A DNA stretch of 64,000 nucleotides from Whalleya microplaca (taxonomy: Eukaryota; Ascomycota; Sordariomycetes; Xylariales; Xylariaceae): the NCBI GenBank assembly GCA_022497155.1, contig MU385728.1, forward strand, positions 1-64,000, given 5' to 3'. Shown here one piece after another: positions 10,451 through 24,426 of this stretch (positions are counted from its first letter, which is position 1; the number at the start of each line of letters is the position of its first letter). A program made the translations under genes and the position numbers. The notes beneath the pieces were generated by a model. That model ran no database searches and was not told the DNA's origin. It saw nothing but the letters and a program-made list of their open reading frames with translations.

Positions 10451-12423
10451 TTAATATAAAAGGAAAGGCAAAAGTTACATTCGCGTAATAATTATATAAT
10501 TAATAAAACATTAATAAAATATAAAAATAAAAGGATATAAATAAAATAAGAAAATATTACGGAAGATTATAAATTTTTTATTATTATAAATAATATAAAT
10601 ATTACTCCCGAATAAATAACAAATAATTTCTTTTATTTATATAATTTTTTTTAATAAACCGATAATTAAAATTATTATAAAACTGACCGAAAAACGTAAT
10701 AAATTTAACCGAGCGGCGTATTTATATTAGCCGGGAACTAATAATTTAGCTCGTTTTTTTTATTGTTTTTTTTTATTTATATTTATCGCTTTTTTTTCTA
10801 TTTTTATAGGAGGGAGTTTAAGGGGGCAGTTACGGCGGCGAGAAATATTAACGGGGGTAGGGAAAACGCGCGGGTAAGGGTTATATAAGCTACGTTTAAG
10901 CGAAAGATTTATAATAATAGTAGGGGCGGGTAGGACGGGCCGAAAAAAAGAACTAAAAGCGAAAATATATATATAAGCGGCAGGCTTAATATTATTTATT
11001 ATAAAACGCGTAATAATTATAATATCGCTAATATTATTAGCGATATATTTAAGCGGGCGAACGACTTTCTTAAATGTAGTTACGAGCTACTTTTATATAG
11101 CGTATAAGTTAAAAAGAATTACAGAAAAATAAAATAAAAACTTATATATTATTTCTATTATTATTAAGTCCCGGCCCGGCTTAAAATTATAGTATTTATT
11201 TTAATACGCTCGAAATATATAGCGGCATTAATAGTGCGTTACGCCCGCGTTCCGGCTAATTTTTAAGCGGTAACGGAAGCTAAATAAAAAAAATAAGTAA
11301 CGGGAGTATTATAAAGAAATAAGGGGGATAAATAATTTATTAGGGTTTAAGCTATCGTAAGTTTAATAAGCTTTTATTAAGGTAGTAGTAAAAAAGCAAA
11401 TTTCGGTACTTATAAGTAATTACGAAACGGGATTAAAAAGCAGTATTCGAATAAAAGAAACGAGAGATAATTTATAATAAGGTAATTATAGCTTTTAGTA
11501 TATTTTATATACCGTATATTATAAATAGTTAAATATAGTTAGTATTATATTTAAGATATTTTAGGATTAAAAAAAAAGGAAAAAAAAATTTATAAATTTA
11601 ATTAAAATAAAAGGCGGAAGGGTTTTTAGTTATGCGGCTAATATAAGGGCGGTACGGGATACGACGCGTAAAAAGAGGAAAAGCTATAAAAGTAGTGCAA
11701 ATAGGTAGCCTAGGAGTAATAAAGCCGGAGGGGGAATAAAATAAAAATATAGCGGCGGTAGCGAAGGCAAAAATAAGCGAAAATAGCGGCAAAAGGGAAG
11801 AGGCGTATTATAAAAATATTGCGGGAAAATATATTAGTAACTTAAATAATAAAAAAATAAAAGAATTAAAAAATTAGAAGTTTAAAAAATTAGAAAATTA
11901 AAAAATTAGAAAATAGAAGGATAAAGTAAATAGTTAGGGAGATAGGTTTTTATTTATAAATAACCTAAAAAGAAAAAAGAGGAAAAAAGGAATTTCGAGA
12001 GGAGGGTCCGGGATATTTAAATAACCTTAAGAAAAAATTAATCGTATAGCTAATTATGGAAGCTAATTGTATATTACGCTAGTTACGCGCTTAAATTAAT
12101 TAAAAGCGGGAATTAATTTATTGATTTAAAAATAGATTTAATTACCGAATAAAAAATTAATTAAAAGCGGGGATCGAGCTTTAATTTTACGCGCGTTTAT
12201 TTTATATTTAATTAGCTAATAATAATATAAAATTAGGAACTTTTATAACAAAAAATTTTTTTTATAAAAGTATTTTTATATTACCTTTTAAACCGGGCTT
12301 AATTAATAATAAAATAAACTATTAGTAGCTAGAAAAGCCGATAATTAACAAGAATTTATATATATCTTATATTTAGGTATAAAAAACGCGATATAATTGC
12401 GTAAAAAGTAAAGGGGGGGGTAA

Positions 12424-12613
12424 TATAATAAGTTATATTATAGTAGGAAATATCGGCGATTATAAGCCGATATAATAGTATAACTTTCGAGAGCTAATAT
12501 AAATGTTTTCGAGCTATATCGATATACTTTTTTGATTTTCTTTTTTTTTTAGTTAGAAAATAAACATTTATTTGGCATTATAAAATTATATCTTGGCGTG
12601 ACAGCCTTTTATA
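12424..12613 (+). repeat. 3' LTR of Gypsy element A
   Basis: The 190-bp partner of 5129-5317 starts TATAATAAGTTATATTATAG, where every difference from the 5' copy is G to A or C to T. It is followed by the target duplication ATTTA (12614-12618). Confidence 0.88.
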
Positions 12614-12618
12614 ATTTA

Positions 12619-12939
12619 GTTTAGTTTCGGTAAATATCTTTAAGCTTTTAATAAAACGACAAAAAAAAGATATAAATTCTTTTATAATATTTTATAAAAG
12701 TGCCCGAAATTAAATAAAAAAGCTATTAAGTTTAAACTTGCCTTAAAAAATAAACAAATATTAATATTAAATAAGCTATTCGGGACTAAATAATAGCGAA
12801 GTTTAAAATCCGTTTAAATATTGGCATAAAAAAGGCATTAATATTTATAGCTTTCGAAAATAGTTTTAAATTTCCTTATAATTTAACCGATATTAGTAAA
12901 ATATAAAAGATTTTTTTTAATAGTAAAACAAATAATTAC
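12619..12939 (+). pseudogene. hAT transposase remnant, C-terminal dimerisation domain
   Basis: Between the two Gypsy elements the + strand reads, with stops, SKIVLNFLII.PILVKYKRFF.IVKQIIT. This fits the hAT C-terminal (dimerisation) signature LAxDxLxIPxxSxxxERxFSxAxxxxT, with Cys/Glu codons mutated to Tyr/Lys. It stops at the TTAC duplication (12936-12939) of the next Gypsy and resumes at 24427. Confidence 0.72.
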
Positions 12940-13166
12940 TATCTTAAGACAGGGTGTTAGGGTAAAGGAGGTGCCGCTTTATGGCTTCGCTAATCGGAAG
13001 TAATTAAGGCGACGAAATAAAAGAGTTATTTATAACGGCGATTGATCGAAAGGAGAGATGTATTTATTATCGGCAACGAGGCTGTCTAAGCTATATATAT
13101 TTTATTTGAGAGTAAAAGAAAAAAACAAGCGATATATATATGTTACGGCATATTAGCCCTATAATA
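12940..13166 (-). repeat. Left LTR of Gypsy element B (3' LTR in coding sense)
   Basis: This 227-bp LTR pairs with 24196-24422. Both contain AAAGGAGGTGCCGCTTTAT, GGCTTCGCTAATCGGAA-like and ATTATCGGCAACGAGG blocks. The copies differ by C/T and G/A transitions. TTAC precedes it at 12936-12939. Confidence 0.88.
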
Positions 13167-16100
13167 TCTTTCTTAGATTTTATTATAAATATTCTTATTA
13201 TAAGAAAATTTAATTGATTAATATAAACGCGGAAAATATTTACCTTATTTACTTCTTAAAAGCTCTCGCTTTAAGCTTAACTGCCTTTTTTTTTATTTAG
13301 TTTTATATATTTTTTAATAAACCCACGTTATTTTATATGTTTTAATTAATTAAGTTTAGTAAAAAAAAGGGTTTTTTGTCGATTAATAACAGCTATACGT
13401 TTTTTATAATTTGCCTAATTATTTTATTTTATAAAAAAAGTAAGCTATAGTTGTTTTTTTAATGCAGTAAACTTATTTTTTATTTATTTATATAAAATAT
13501 AGGCTTTTTTATTTCGATAGGTAGCTTTTTATCGTTCTCTTAAAAAAGGTTAATATTAATCGAGGTTTAGAAGACTTATATAAGTTTTATATAGTTTAAA
13601 CTAACGTTAGGATATTTTTTTCGCTTAAAATAAGCTGGGGGTAAGGGTAGGCTTAGATTCGGGTTTTCGTTCTAGTTTATTAAAGCTATCGGGTTAATTA
13701 ATAACTCTATAAATTACTGTTTGCTTTATTTTCGTAATTTAGCTTTTTATTTCTCGTTTTTTATTAATAAAATAAGGATTTTTATAAAAGCGAAAAAATG
13801 TAATAAGGGAGCGAAAAAAGCGAAAGATTAAATAAGCTACTTAAAAGCTATAATTAAACCTATCTTATTATTATATTATTTAAATAAATCTAATATAAAT
13901 AAGAGCTATATTATTTTGTTAAATTTAAACCTAGCGTAATCGATTAAAAATAGCCCGAGCTTTTTTTTTATTATAAGTATTTATAAAGTTAAATAAAAAA
14001 GTAATGTAAGTTTTTATTAATATAACGATTAAAAAAAAATAAAGGCTACTTTTTTTTTTAACGTTAGTAGCTATAAGGTTACGTAAATATATAAATGCCG
14101 TTAATATAAAAAACCGGGGGTTATTTAAAATAATCTAAAAAAAAAATTAGTCGTTAATTTAAGTAACTTTTTAATTAAGTTTTATAATAGTTTTAAAGTA
14201 AACTTCTGTTTTAATAAGTTTTTTTTTAAAAATAGCAACATTTATTTAAATTATAGCAGCTATAAAAGTAGTATCGCAATATTAATGTTTATAGTAAGCA
14301 AAAAAAGTATTATATAAATTTGGTATTTTATTTATTTTTTATTTATTTTTATTATAACCAGAAGGGGCGTTTTAATTAGAGGTAACTTTAGGTATTTTAT
14401 CGTTTTTAATTAATAAGAAATTTATTTCTAAGAAATCGACGATTTATTTAATTTTTTACTTTAAATGCTATAGCTTATTTTTAATTTAAAGTTTAGGTTT
14501 ATATATTTTAATAAAAAAGCCGTAAAGTTAATTAATAATATAAAAATTAATATTAACTACTGTAATAAACGTACTAAAATCTAAAAAGGGAAATTATTTT
14601 CGTGGGGGCAAATTAGTAGGTAAAGTTATTCCAACTTTATATTTAAGGTCGGAATTAGCCGTAAATTTAATTTTAGTCTTGCTTTTAAATATAGCCTTAA
14701 ATTTAACATTAGTTTTCGGGGCAAGCTTAATATTTTTACGGGCCGCTTAATTAATTTTTTTATTTTTACTTTGGTTCCTATATTTATTTTTTTTCTTCTT
14801 AAGTAATTTTTTAAGCTATAATAGCTATAACGATATTTTAATATATAAAAAGTAAGGTTTAAGGTATAATGTTATAGCAATAAGCTAATATAAAGCTATA
14901 AAAAAACTTAACTAATTAATTAAAAATAATAAAAAAAAAGGCAAAAAATTAATAAATAGTTAAGTAAAAGTTATTAATAAATTAATATAAAGAAAACTTT
15001 TTTATGCCAGGTTTTAGTTTGTAATAAATAAAAATAAGTTAGAAAATTTTTTTTATTTTTAATTAGTTATTTAAATTTATAATAAGCTAAATATTAGATA
15101 TAATAAAATATTTAGGTCGTTATTACTAATTTTAAAAGTCGGCTTGCTCGATTTAGCCTTAATACGCTTTTTAAGCTGCTTATTATATCTTTTATTTATT
15201 TTATTCTTATATTTTATACTTTTTTTTTCTTTTAATAATTATTAACTTAACTATTTGTTTTTTATTTTTGCTTTATAGTATTTACTTAATTAATTATTTG
15301 CAGTTATATCGTAAAATTTATTATCGTATAAAAGGCAGAAAAGAAAAAAAAAACTCTTTTTATTAAGTTTTTATATAAATCGTTTATTCCTTTCTTTTTT
15401 ATAAAGGGTCCTATATTTAAGAATTAAATCTTTTGTTATACTAACGTTAATCGAGAGCTAAATAATCTTAAACGCTTTTATCGGGTTATAATAATTTATT
15501 AAAATTTAATAAATATTTAAAACGAAACGTATATCGGTAATCTTTCTTCTAAAATTTGTAAAATAGGTATTAAACCCCCGCTATTTAATCGAGTTAAATT
15601 TTATTAAAATAACTTTAGTTTCCGTAATCTTTTTTTTCGACTTTTTTATCCCGTTTTATTTTATTATCGTTTCCTTTTTAAAATAAGTAAATCGGCTATA
15701 TAAATAGCTAAAGACTTTCGTTATTTTTTTTTTTTATCGATTTATATTTTAGCGTTAAGCTTTTTTTCTGTTTTAGGTCTGCCGTTTTTAAGCAATCGAA
15801 AACTTTTAGCTCGATAGTAAAAAACGTTAATCGCGTTTTTAGTTTTTATTTTAATATTAAACTTAGTTGCTTTAATTTAAAGACTAATAAAAATAAGCTA
15901 TTTTTATTTTAAAAAAATAATATAAGCCGCTATTTTTTAAAGGCTAATATAATAAATAAATTTATTCGGGTAAGTCTTTTTTTTATTTAACGTATATAAC
16001 TTTTATTAATTAATATAAAATAATTCGACTAGTGGAAATTAGACTTTTTAATAGTTTTAAAAAAAGCCGGTATTATATTTGGGAATTTACGGTATTGAAA

Positions 16101-16500
16101 TTTTATTATAAAAATTAAATATAAAAGCTTGCTTTAAAATATATTAAATATTTTAAGGTAACGAAATACCCTTTTAATTAATAACATTTTTTCCTTATCG
16201 AGATTCGCGAAACTAACCTTATTAATAACTTAATGTTTTATTTAATCGAAAATTACTGTATATAATTTGGAGTTTTTATTTAAAAATATAATATTTATAA
16301 TAAAGTTTTTTGCCGGCTTTACGAGAATCGGTTCGTTAGTTTTAAAAATAAGCGCTATAATAAAATATGGCTATTTTATAAATATCGATTAATAAAAGGC
16401 TAATTTAGGGGTTTATATAGGAATTATATAATCGGTATTTAAGCAGATAAATATTTATTCCGGAATAAAAAATATATATATTTATAAGCTTGTTAATTGA
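13167..16500. other. Unassigned 3.3 kb at the 3' end of Gypsy element B
   Basis: This is AT-rich, RIP-mutated DNA between the decayed polymerase and the left LTR. There are no open frames and no domain I can recognise. In coding sense it lies downstream of the integrase, where some large Gypsy elements carry an extra ORF or a long non-coding tail. Confidence 0.4.
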
Positions 16501-19500
16501 AAGATTTTTTTTTAATAGCGATATTAATTACGATAATTTTATTTTAATAAGTTATTTTATAAGTAATATATATTTAAGCTAAATTATTAAAAAAAATTAT
16601 CCTTTTTTGCCGAGATTATAAGCGGCTTTATTTATAACTTGTAATAGTTTTTTTTATTTAATTAATTAGTTATATATTAAAGTTTTCGGTTATATTTTTT
16701 AATTTAAGCTCTTTTTTTTATTACTTTTTTATATTTACTATAACTTTATAAAACTTTATTTTTATAAAATATTAATTTATATAAAACGTAAAAAAAAATA
16801 ATCTAATTTATTAATATTATTTCTTTAATATTCGATTATAGGTTTCTCGTTCCGCTAATAGTATTTTAAGTAGTTTAATTTTAACTATTTTTTTAGGTAT
16901 TCTATTTCTTATAATTCTCTAATTTTTATTAGGCTCGACCTTTTTAGTTTAGCTATAAATTATCGGGCTTTTTTATATATTTTTATTTTAATATATTATA
17001 TTATTATCTGTTAGTTTAACGTTTTTATAATTATTTTTTATTTTATTATAGCTACTTAATTAATAGTTATTATAAGGTTCGCTAAGTTTCTAATACCTTT
17101 TTATATCTCGAATAAATCTTTTTAGCCAATTAAAAGAAAATATTCCTTATAGTATTACCTTATTTAATTCTTTAAAGAAAAACCTATTTTATTTTTGTTT
17201 TTTTATAATTCGATAAGGCTTAATTTATTTATATTTTAGTTTTTTATTTTTAAATATATCGATATCCCGTATTATATTATAGAGTAAGATTAAGCTGCCT
17301 TATTTTAACGGTTTTAATTATTTTTTTAAAAGGTGTTATTGATTATTTTATTCCGCCGCTTTTTTTCGTTTTTTATTAAGATTTATACTACTTTCGTAAC
17401 ATTTTTGTCTTATTTTTTAAATATTTTTATTTTTTTAGTAATAAGATTTTTTTTATTATAAATATTTGACTAATTAAAAACCCGCTAAAATAGTAAAACT
17501 ATTTCGATCGGTATAATAAGTTTTTTACTATAAACTAATTTATATAATATAAATTTATGTTTTTATATAAATATTTGATTAGTTTAAAATATAGTTTTAA
17601 GCTTTTTAATTTATAATTTACTAGTTTTTTTTATTATATGTATAAAAGATCTTATAATTAGTTAATAGCTTACTTTTATTTATTCTTATATCTAAAAGTA
17701 ATATATAGGTCCGACTTATATTTTAATACCTAGTTATATAACATTTTTAGCTACTTTTATTTTATTTTCTAAGCTTTTATTACATTTAATTATTATAAAG
17801 ATATTATAGTTAGTATAAATATAGTTTTAAAAAAACTTTTATATTTTAGTTGTTATAATATTTTTTAGTATTTTAGTTTTAGGCTACTTTAATAACTTAT
17901 CCCTTATTTTAATAGTAGCCGAATATTTATTATTGTTCGGGAAAAACTAAATATTAATAATCTAAATAGTTAATAATTATTTTAGCGTTAAAAAAAGTCC
18001 TTAATTTTTAAATTGTCTATTTATAAAAAGCTGGCATTTTAGGTAATATTTAACGGCAGTTTAAATCTTTTAGTATATTTTTTTTTAATAATAAAACTTA
18101 ACTATTTTATTATAAGTTGATTTTCGTTTTCGATATATTTTAACTTTTGAGTGGCAATTTTTAATAATACGTTTTTGTTAATTAATATTATTAATAATAC
18201 GCCGTTAGTTATATTTCTTATAAAGTTTTTGCTATAAAATTTCTTTTTAGATTATATATTTAATAGCTTTATTCCGGAAGCTTACTTTTGTATAATATTA
18301 TTTTATTATATTAGAACTTTTTAGTTAATTAGGTAGTTTTAAAGTATTAAAGTATGTTATAATTTTTTAGAAAGTTTTAGACTAGCTTTTTGGCGGGTAT
18401 AAAATAATAAATAGTAGGGAAAATTCCGGTATTTTATATATTGGTTTATTTAATTGAGGTATTTTTATTATAAGGACGTTAAGTTAAATATTAATAAAGT
18501 TGTCGATTTTTTTCTTTTATTAATTATTTAGTTTATCGGACGGTTTTAATAGTTTATGTAATAAATTATCTACTATTTAATGTCGTTTTTTAAAGATATG
18601 TTTTATTTTAAAATTAAATATTTTAATAAAAGCTATTTACCGGGTTAATGCCGCATTAAGTAAGCTAAAGAATTTATTATTTAATTAAGCGATTAAAATT
18701 TTAGCATTAGTTTTAAGAATAAATTTTATACTGTAAAGGTAATTTCGTAATTATTAAAAAGACTTAATTATCCCGAGATATTTTCGTTTTGTAATATCGT
18801 AATTAAGTTTTAGCTTTTTTTATATATTAGATTTAAATTTTATAAGTCGAATATATTTATTAATTTTCTGTTTTAATATATACTTTTATTTTATGCCTAA
18901 CGTATTAATTTTAAGCTAGATAATATATTTGTTTATATAATCGAGCGTAATTAAATAGGGTATATTAATTAACGCTATTTTAAGTTTATTTATAACTTAT
19001 TATTATTTTATTTTCTACTTTTAATTTGCGTTTTTCCGGAAAAGTTTTATTAGTAATAAAGTAATTAATATATAATATACGATTTATATATAATAATAAA
19101 TTATAACTTTTAGAAATGTCTGTATTTTAAAAATATTATTATAAGGTATTTATTCCGTAATTTTAATAACTTTAGCTTAATTAAGAGAACGACTATTAGT
19201 ATTGTATAAATAGCCGATAATAACGGCGGCGTTTTTATACCAATTGTTTTTTTCCGTATTAATTATAATTTCCGTTAGTTTAAAGTTAAGTAAGATATTA
19301 TTAATATTTTTTAAATATTTATAAATAAATTGTTTTATTTTTAATATAATTTTTTAATTATTGTATTTTGTTTTTAGCTTTTTAATATTAATATTATCGA
19401 AAAATAGCTTATATTTATCGGGTATAAGGTTAAATAAAATCCGGGTAATAATATGTAAAAATTATATTACCGAATTAGTCTCTTTTTATAGCAAAGTTGT

Positions 19501-20000
19501 TATCCGGAAAAGCCCGATCGGCGTCGAAAATATAATATAATTTTTGCTAAATATAAATAATAATATTTGATTATATTTTAAAAAGAAATTTACTATAAAA
19601 ATTATTATTTATATAATAAATTTTTCCGCAAATTTGTTATAATTGTTCGGGAGAAAAACATTTTATATTTATATAATATTTAGTTTTATTGCCGAATTAA
19701 TTAACCGAAAGCTTTTATTTTTTTTTTTAATTATAAATTAGGCGTTACGGTATAGGGTATAGGATTTTTTTAATATTTTATTTTTGAGCCGATTTTATAA
19801 AACATTTAAGACTTATATTTTTAGTAGTGTTAGGATAGAAATTAATTTAGCTTATTATATATTATATAATATTATTTTGATTTTATACGGAAAAAATACT
19901 TTTTTTTTAATTCGGCCGATTTTTATAAAGTCTTAGGCTAATGTTATTTTTTATTAATAAAAAATCTCGATTAATATTACTTTTTTTTAATTTATAAGTT
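16500..20000 (-). pseudogene. Gypsy element B pol remnant (RT, RNase H; integrase probable)
   Basis: Read on the - strand, about 19,000-19,450 holds reverse-transcriptase and connection remnants: FFDNINIKKLKTKYNN (position of the metal-binding Asp pair), IGYLYNTNSRSLN and ITE.IPYNNI. About 18,480-18,740 reads NAALTR.IAFIKIFNFKIKHIFKKRH, the tail of the RNase H region just before the polymerase/integrase linker (usually IxxFDFxIxHVxGxxHxxADxLSR). All are broken by TAA/TAG stops. These match the widespread fungal Gypsy polyprotein with an IKG motif after the catalytic Asp pair. Integrase should follow at about 16,500-18,000, inferred by order only. Confidence 0.72.
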
Positions 20001-23000
20001 TTATATTTAGTAGTTTTATTTTAATAATATTTAAGCGTTTTTTTGTTAATTTAATATTTCGTGGCGCGGAAGCAAAACGCGGAGTAATATTTTTATATTT
20101 TTTATTTATTTTAGATATATTTGGGGGTTTGAAATTCGGCTTTATATTTTATAATATCGCTTGCTTTTAATTAATTAACCCTAAAGAAATTATATTATTT
20201 AATTTGGTATTATCGACTAGGTGAATTTTTTATATTTTTAGTTTATATATTATATATAGTTTGATTTCGTTTTTATATAATATTTTTTTACGATATAATA
20301 TTATATATTATATTATTTATTTGGATTTTTTTTAATAGTCTTTTATAATAGGCCTAGTAATTAATTATTAAATAGCGAGGCTTATATTTAATTGCTATTT
20401 TAGAGCATTTTATTAATAATAATTTTTATTTATTTATTAGTTTATTTTAAACTTAAGTTATTTTAGATTATATTTTTAAGTTTTATTAGGTTTATTATTA
20501 TTGTAATATTTTAAGGCTTTTGTTTATTATTAATTTAGCCTCTAGTGTTAGCGGTTATTAGTTTTCCGAAAGATTAACGACGTCGGTTAAGGTTTGTTTA
20601 GCTGGCTTATTATATATAAAGGGTATTATAATTTTAATATTTCCGAAAAATATCGAAGTTATTAATAAGCCTTTTTTAGGGTAAATTGTTATATATAATT
20701 AAAAGATAAAGTTAAGGCTAAGAAATAACGGGAATGCAGCTTTAAAGTTTTTAATTATATAAATCGGTAGCGGCAAGTTATAGTTTATTAATTATATAGG
20801 TTTTTCGATTAAGTTAAAGTTTTTAGTTTTATTATTTACTAATATATTAAAGCCGGATTATATAATTTTAGTTTTTTATATAAGTATTTAATATTTAAAA
20901 ATATATAATTATATAATAATACTTAATTAGGCATTTATATTAATAACTATAATAATTAAGTTTTTATATTTTTTAAAGCTAATTTTTATAATTAATTAGG
21001 GTAATAATTGAATATATATTTTAATATTATAAATAAATACCGGCAGAAATATTATAATAATTTAAGTAGCGTTACCGGGTATTATAAATATGTTATTAAT
21101 CGATATATTTATAAAACTATTTTAGAATTTATTAGGCATAAAGATTAACTATAATACGTTTAGTGTAAAATTGGATTAAAATTGCTGTCTTTATTGCTAC
21201 TAATTAATTATTTCGGCTAAAGAGATATAAATTATTTCGTAAAATTTCCGATTTATTTTACCCGCTTTATTAAATAAATATTAAAGTAATGTTTTATTAA
21301 ATCCCGTATAATATTTAATTAAATTATTTTATAAAACTTTAAATTTTTTTGCCGCATTTTTAGAGATTTTTTTTTTTTAGTATTCCGAAATTAAAGCCGA
21401 GATTAATTAATTAAATATAATATTCTTTGGCTTATTAGTTTAGGTTTATTTCGGCGTTTTTGGTATTGTTAAAGGTAGAGGATTTAGCTTTAATAATATT
21501 TTATCGATTGTTTTTTTTATAGATATATTGCCGTTTATATTTTTGTGTTTTTTTAATATTAAAACGTTAATTTTATTTTTATTTTTATATTAAGCCGGCT
21601 TAATTATTATTTTATATATAAGATTCCCGCTTTTATTAATAGTTAGTTTTTTTTAAAAGTAATTTTATAAGTTTATAAGTTTGTAAAAAGTATTATTTTT
21701 TAGGCTTTTTATTTTAATATTATTAACTTTTAAATTTATAACTAGTATTATTTCCGGGTTGTAATTTTATAAATTAGCTATTAATCGAATAAAATTATAG
21801 TTTTATTTAAATTTTATATCTTTTTCGATTTTATTATATTTATAAAAGTAGTAGTAAGTTAATTTCCGAATTTAAGTTTCGTATATTTTTATTTTGTATA
21901 GAAATTATAGGTAAGCTTAAATAATATTTTTTTTATTTATTTTACTTTCGGTAATTATATATTTAGGGAATAGGATATTTTTAATTTTAGGAGTAGTTTG
22001 GAAACTTTTAATAAAATATTCCCTAAATTAATTATTATATTATATTATATTGTTGCGGTTTAACGACGTTATTAGGGAGTAAGTAATGGAAAAGTAGCTT
22101 AATTTCCCGTAAAGGAAATAGGTATTTCGATTATACCTTTAGAATAATATCGGTTATAATATATATCGATTGTTTTAATTTTATCGGCTATTATATTTTT
22201 TATATCTTTTTTTTTTATTTAAAGGTTTAGCGCAATAAATATTAAGAGATATATCTTTTGTTTTACGTTTTTAAATATTTTATTAGGCAGAGGTTTCTTT
22301 TTATAAGGCGTAATATTTTAATTTTAGTAGTATTAATCGAAATTTTTTTATAAATGTAGTAAGATTTTCGTTAGTTTTAAGTTATATAATAAATATCTAT
22401 TTTATAAATTTAATTAAGTCTTTTATTTTATTTAATTAGAAAGATGGAGTTTTTTTTTTTTTAAATAATTTTAGGCTGTTTTAAGTTTATTAATAATAAG
22501 TAGAACCGAACCGAATGTTAACAATTAACCGAATTATTTTTATATAGTTGATTAGGTAAAACCTATCGGATATTGCGGCTATTATAATTTATTAGGCCGA
22601 CTATAATATCCGCTTATATATATATAACGTTTTAGGCTTTTTTATAATTTAATTCGAAAAATTTGTTATATAATTTCGAATAAGATTATATAATCCGTTT
22701 AATAATTTTTTAATTAATTTTTTGCTATAAATTACTGACGAAAATAACGTTTTATTTTTTAATTTTTCCTTATTTCCGGACGTTTTTTACTTAAACCGAA
22801 TGATTTAAAGTATAATAATAAATTTCTATCGGTTCGAATAGTTTATTACCTTTTTTTAGGTTTTTTAATTGTTTTATAGGAGTTTTTATCTACTTTAAGT
22901 TATTAATTTTAAAACATTATTTTAAAACTACCTTTATTTTTTTTTAAATAATAATACTTTTTAATAAAGTTTCGATTTGTCGCTTGTTTGTTTAGTTGTT

Positions 23001-24195
23001 TATTTAATATAGCATTTCCCTAATTTTAATATTATTTTTTAAGCCGTATCTATTAAATATATATATTATATTTTCGATTTAATTTATAATATTATTTTTA
23101 TCGAATAAAAGTTATAAATAATTTCGAGGGTTTAATAATATAGCTGTTATTATAAACTTAGTTTTTCTAGTTATAATAAGTCGCTTTTAATCGGAAGTTA
23201 TATTTTAATTTATAGGCTTTTTATCGATTTATATGTTTTTTGTTATATTAAAAAATAAAGTTTTTTAATTAGTTATTTTTAATTAAATGTTTTAATTATA
23301 TAATACCGAGTTTTTTTTATTTTAATAATGCTTTTAATTAGTAATAAGGTTAATAATTTTTTAATTGTTGGTTAGTCGGGGGGATTTTTTTTTAGCTATA
23401 TTTAGTATAGTTTGAGATATTTTATTGTTTAATTATTTTAATTCTTTAATTATATTTGATTTTAGGGAAATATATTTTATTTTTTTTAATTGCGTTAGGT
23501 TGTAATTTTATAATACTTTAGATATAAAATTGTAATTATTTTTTAAGACGTTAATAATAGCTTTAAAAATTAGGAGATTTTTAAAAAGAATCTCGATAAT
23601 AAATCGCTAACCTAACTATTATATTATATTAATTAATTAATTGCGTAATAAAATTACTTATAGGCTAGTTAGAAGCTCGGATATTATTCTCGTTATTTAA
23701 ATTTTACTTTAATTTATTTTATAGGTTTAAACTATAATACGTTTTTGTATATTATTTGTTATATATTTTATAATTTTTTAATTTTTTTTAATTTTTTGTA
23801 TTACTGATTTTCTTATATTTAATTTGCTTTATTAAAACTTGTGTTTTTTTATATTTTTGTATTATTATATTTTCGTATTTTTTATATTTTATATTTTTTA
23901 TATTTTTATATCTTTATATTACTAGTTTATTAATATATACTATAGGTTTTTTATAGGTTTTTTTATTAATTTATTTATTTTTAACATTACTTTTTTATTT
24001 TAGATAATTATTTACTGTCAGTTCTCTTTTTTAGTTAGTGCTTCTTTTTTATAGGTTCGGTTAGTTTAATAATTTTTTAAGGGTTTTATTAAAATCCTTT
24101 TCTTTTAGTCCTATCTTACTGCTGCCTTTATTTAGACTATTTTTCTCGATTAATTAAAAAGGCAAAGAAATTAAAGCCTATCCGGGGGAGCTAAA
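20001..24195. other. 5' internal part of Gypsy element B (gag/protease expected)
   Basis: This is RIP-mutated AT-rich DNA with no surviving frame. In coding sense it lies between the 5' LTR (24196-24422) and the reverse transcriptase, where gag and protease belong. I recognise no motif directly. Confidence 0.4.
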
Positions 24196-24422
24196 TATCT
24201 TGGGACAGGGTATTAAGGTAAAGGAGGTGCCGCTTTATAGCTTCGCTAATCGGAAATAATTAAGGCGACGAAATAAAAAAGTCACTTATAACGGCGATTA
24301 ATCGAAAGGAAAGATATGTTTATTATCGGCAACGAGGCCGTCTAAGCTATATATATTTTATTTAAGAGTAAAAGAAAAAGACAAGCGATATATATATGCC
24401 ACGGCACACTAGCCTTATAACA
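24196..24422 (-). repeat. Right LTR of Gypsy element B (5' LTR in coding sense)
   Basis: This 227-bp copy starts TATCTTGGGACAGGGT on + and ends CCTTATAACA, followed by the duplication TTAC (24423-24426). Its TATCTTGGGACAGGGT end matches the inverted terminus of the lone LTR at 3942-3956 (CCCTGTCCCAAGACA). Confidence 0.88.
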
Positions 24423-24426
24423 TTAC

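Larger units (their letters stand above)
5129..12613 (+). mobile_element. Gypsy element A: RIP-mutated chromodomain LTR retrotransposon
   Basis: This 7,485-bp element has LTRs of 189/190 bp and a perfect 5-bp duplication ATTTA (5124-5128 and 12614-12618). Domain remnants on + appear in the order protease, reverse transcriptase, integrase, chromodomain, the order of Ty3/Gypsy chromoviruses. It inserted in the hAT transposase between the catalytic and dimerisation regions. The two LTRs differ by transitions (for example TGGGCTGTGCC against TAAGTTATATT), which shows RIP rather than ordinary drift. Confidence 0.9.
12940..24422 (-). mobile_element. Gypsy element B: 11.5-kb RIP-mutated LTR retrotransposon
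   Basis: This 11,483-bp element has 227-bp LTRs and a 4-bp duplication TTAC (12936-12939 and 24423-24426). Original ends were TGTTATAGGG...CCCAAGACA in coding sense. Polymerase remnants read on the - strand. It inserted into the codons of the hAT dimerisation domain, because transposase similarity continues at once at 24427. It is large for a Gypsy with such short LTRs: about 3.3 kb between the integrase region and the left LTR is unassigned. Confidence 0.88.

Noticed and set aside
12940..24422. 5-bp duplication ATTAC for Gypsy B
   Set aside because: It would require the LTR to end in C; the TG...CA rule and the TGT...ACA ends favour the 4-bp duplication TTAC.
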